From: an uncultured Prevotellaceae bacterium
Lineage (GTDB): Bacteria > Bacteroidota > Bacteroidia > Bacteroidales > Bacteroidaceae
Assembly: GCA_900320045.1 (NCBI GenBank)
Contig: ONQT01000002.1
Coordinates: 17,677 to 81,676 of the forward strand
Length of the DNA stretch: 64,000 nt
Direction: 5' to 3'
A program made the translations under genes and the position numbers. The notes under the pieces were generated by a model. That model made no database searches and was not told the origin of the DNA. It saw nothing but the letters and a program-made list of their open reading frames with translations. Each line of letters begins with the position of its first letter. Position 1 is the first letter of the stretch. Positions 62,002 to 64,000 of this stretch are shown piece by piece.

Positions 62002-63138
62002 ATGAAACGAACGTTAGCCATCATCACACTTGTCATTGTTAGCAGCATCAGCGTGCCGGTAATGGCACAGGGGGGAGTGAAGGGTTTCTTCAAGAAATTG
62101 GGAACGAAACTGGACTCGATGGCCGTTAAGGGCGTTGACAGGCGCTATATTGATGCACCGAAGAGACCGTGGCAAATCATTCTGAGAGGCAACATCAACC
62201 AGACCATCGTGAGCATGCACTCAGAAGGCTACCTGGACGGTGAGACGTTTAGCGTCAACCCGCACCTGAAGACGACGCCCTCGCAGTATCTGGGTGTGTG
62301 GGTAGGCTATCGGGGCTACGGTCTGGGCTATACGGTGAACGTAGGTGGCGACAAGGGTAGCAATCTGACTTTCGGTGCCACGGGAGGCTCTTACGGCATC
62401 AACGTGCGCATCCACTCCTTCGAGAACAGCCATCCCACTTTCAACCTCAACAGCCAGTTGCTCACCGAAGCCGAGATGGACTCGTGGAACAACGTCATGC
62501 TGACAGACCCCATCAGCGTGAAGACCTTCATGGCCGACGGCTACTATCTCTTCAACGGCAAGCGGTTCTCCTACTCGGCAGCCTACGACCAGTCGGCCAT
62601 CCAGAAGCGCTCAGCGGGTTCGCTGATGGCAGGATTCATGTACAATTACACTCGCATCGACTATGCCTCGCAGTCTAACGGCGACCTCATCTTCATGATG
62701 GGCAATCTGGGCAAGGTCAAGATGTGGCAGGGCAGTTTGGGTGTCGGCTATGCCTACAACTGGGTGCCCGTCCGCGGATTGCTGGTCAACATCATGGCCA
62801 TGCCCATGCTGACCCTTCTCAATAAGCTCAAGGCCTACAACTATTCAACGAACATGCTGGAGCTGTACAACGACCCCATCACCCACGACCCCACGGTATC
62901 CAACGAGGAGTGGGACCAGTGGTACTACGAGAATATTCGGATAGCCCCCGAGGGCGAGCAGACCTACAACAGCGGACTGAGCATCGGTTTCGATGCCCGC
63001 ATGTCCCTGACCTACAACTTCGAGCGCATTTACTTCTGTGCCTACGGCCAGTTCAACAACATCCGCTACCATCACGGCTCCAGCCATGGCTACCTGAACG
63101 ACTGGTTCATTAACACGTCCGTCGGCCTACGCTTTTAG
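62002..63138 (+). CDS. DUF4421 outer-membrane barrel-like protein
   Basis: A 378-residue protein with a signal peptide (about 1-22), then many beta strands with aromatic alternation and the segment RRYIDAPKRPWQIILRGNIN characteristic of DUF4421. It ends in VGLRF, an outer-membrane-type C-terminal signal. Function unknown. It follows dnaB by 37 bases. Confidence 0.8.
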   Translation: MKRTLAIITLVIVSSISVPVMAQGGVKGFFKKLGTKLDSMAVKGVDRRYIDAPKRPWQIILRGNINQTIVSMHSEGYLDGETFSVNPHLKTTPSQYLGVWVGYRGYGLGYTVNVGGDKGSNLTFGATGGSYGINVRIHSFENSHPTFNLNSQLLTEAEMDSWNNVMLTDPISVKTFMADGYYLFNGKRFSYSAAYDQSAIQKRSAGSLMAGFMYNYTRIDYASQSNGDLIFMMGNLGKVKMWQGSLGVGYAYNWVPVRGLLVNIMAMPMLTLLNKLKAYNYSTNMLELYNDPITHDPTVSNEEWDQWYYENIRIAPEGEQTYNSGLSIGFDARMSLTYNFERIYFCAYGQFNNIRYHHGSSHGYLNDWFINTSVGLRF

Positions 63139-63239
63139 GCATCCTTATCTGTTAGCATCTAAGCATTTCAGCTCTCCCCTATTTTTTCTCAAAACGAGTA
63201 AAAAATGGGGGATTTCTTGTAGATGTAGAGAAAAATTTA

Positions 63240-63247
63240 TAACTTTG
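63240..63247 (+). promoter_or_regulatory. -7 element before the degraded KilA-N region
   Basis: TAACTTTG, followed at 63276 by an ATG that opens only a 20-codon frame. It may be left over from a lost gene start. Confidence 0.4.
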
Positions 63248-63279
63248 CAAGCAATTACACTATTAACCCACGCTTATGA

Positions 63280-63807
63280 CGCACAATACGACACCGAGTT
63301 ATAAGGCAGTGGGAAACGCTCTACAATCCAAATTTTAACCCCCTCGAATTCGAGGGGTTTAGAAATCAGGCAGGATTAAATGCCTTTACCCTTTCAGCCA
63401 CCCAATGGATAGAGAAGACTAACGCAATTGGCCTCATATCAAAGGCAGGTCGTTATGGAGGAACTTACGCAAGGTCTGACATCGCCTTCAAGTTTGCCAA
63501 CTGGGTATCTGTTGAGTTTGAGCTATACTTAGTCAAAGAGTTCCAGCGTCTGAAAGCTGAAGAACAAAAGCTCCTGGGTTGGACAGCGAAGCGCGAACTG
63601 TCCAAGATAAACTACCGCATACATACCGATGCCATCAAGAGCCACCTTATTCCAGACGAGGTAACAAAAGAACAAGCTAATATCATCTATGCCGTTCTCA
63701 TCAATGACGGCATGCCACAAGGCGAACGTCTGGTGAAACTCAACCAGATTGCCATTCAGCAAATGCAGGTGCTGGAAGGGAATAACGACAGGAAGTTGCT
63801 GAAGTGA
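63280..63807 (+). pseudogene. 5'-truncated KilA-N domain gene
   Basis: This frame is open from 63280 to TGA at 63805-63807 but has no start codon before the conserved part. From about 63304 it reads QWETLYNPNFNPLEFEGF, QWIEKTNAIGLISKAGRYG and FELYLVKEFQRL, the middle and end of a phage-type KilA-N protein; the first 50 or so residues are missing. It is a remnant of a mobile element. Confidence 0.75.
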
Positions 63808-63808
63808 A

Positions 63809-64000
63809 GTGGATCAAGGAACCGTCCCGGTGATTCCCGCCTTCTCGAAGGGTATCATCCTCGGCGTGCTGAACGACATGGTGGACTGCATCAAGGAGCT
63901 TGCCCTGCTGGGCTACGTGGTGAAGATTGACGACCTCGGCCTGTTCAAGGTATCGGTCGATGCTAACGGACTGACCCTGGAGCAGGGCGCGAAGATCACA
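63809..64000 (+). pseudogene. partial HU-like DNA-binding protein gene, cut by the window edge
   Basis: From about 63824 the frame reads SKGIILGVLNDMVDCIKE and GYVVKIDDLGLFKVSVDANG, typical of the HU-related (HU-HIG type) protein common in Bacteroidales. The usual N-terminal 35-45 residues are absent; a GTG at 63809 could give a short product. The 3' end is beyond the window. Whether it is dead or only truncated is uncertain. Confidence 0.6.

Overview
The window looks like chromosome of a Bacteroidales bacterium, most likely in or near Prevotellaceae. The evidence is the Bacteroidota promoter form (TTTG, a gap of 19-21 bases, then TAnnTTTG) in front of many genes; Bacteroidota-type families (Porin_10-like outer-membrane protein, DUF4293, DUF4301, DUF4421, DUF4468, DUF3127 and DUF6078-like proteins, an RNA polymerase Rpb6/omega-like subunit after bamD, a rubrerythrin with the rubredoxin domain first, a serine palmitoyltransferase-like enzyme); and short AT-rich dispersed repeats between genes. 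The species cannot be fixed from the sequence alone. No rRNA, CRISPR array, complete prophage or insertion sequence was found.

Layout. 0.1-8 kb: an OmpA-type lipoprotein, mtgA, fused feoA-feoB, a Fur-family regulator coupled to purA and hisS, and an SGNH esterase. 8-20 kb: reverse rubrerythrin, a beta-helix lipoprotein, then on the minus strand a DUF4468 / small membrane protein / porin / cysE unit and uvrB; then bamD, rpoZ-like, DUF4293 and a TPR histidine-kinase-like protein that lacks the phosphoacceptor histidine. 20-23.6 kb: EFR1-type ferredoxin, tRNA-Arg and tRNA-Cys, a 52-residue Cys-rich membrane protein, a lipid kinase divergent from a serine palmitoyltransferase-like gene, and tRNA-Pro. 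23.8-30 kb: ffh, folD, and a minus-strand dnaN / exonuclease / coaBC unit. 30-41 kb: a Wza/Wzz-like export pair, a DUF4301 protein, glmS, a receiver-kinase protein, and an SPFH / DUF975 / NfeD membrane group followed by a membrane-anchored putative DNA-binding protein.

41-50 kb is the most accessory-like part. It holds a REP-associated transposase fused to a DprA/LOG-like domain and carrying palindromic insertions, a 22-bp tandem repeat, deoD, and three consecutive overlapping cache-domain sensor genes: a sensor with no output domain, a pseudo-kinase with Lys in place of the phosphoacceptor His, and a complete histidine kinase. A C69 peptidase follows. 50.5-54.5 kb is a probable lipid head-group cassette (CDP-alcohol phosphotransferase with a variant motif, polytopic flippase-like protein, PLP enzyme, cytidylyltransferase-like enzyme). 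The remainder is mostly housekeeping (nhaD, a YtxH/holin-like envelope set, SPOR lipoprotein, ruvX, def, TPR protein, dnaB, DUF4421) and ends in a degraded patch with a 5'-truncated KilA-N gene and a partial HU-like gene.

Themes worth following are (1) four upstream terminator hairpins that contain the -33 TTTG of the next promoter, (2) dispersed intergenic repeats that appear in frame inside coaBC and uvrB, (3) the graded cache sensor triplet, and (4) the lipid head-group cassette in the same genome region as a sphingolipid-type first enzyme.
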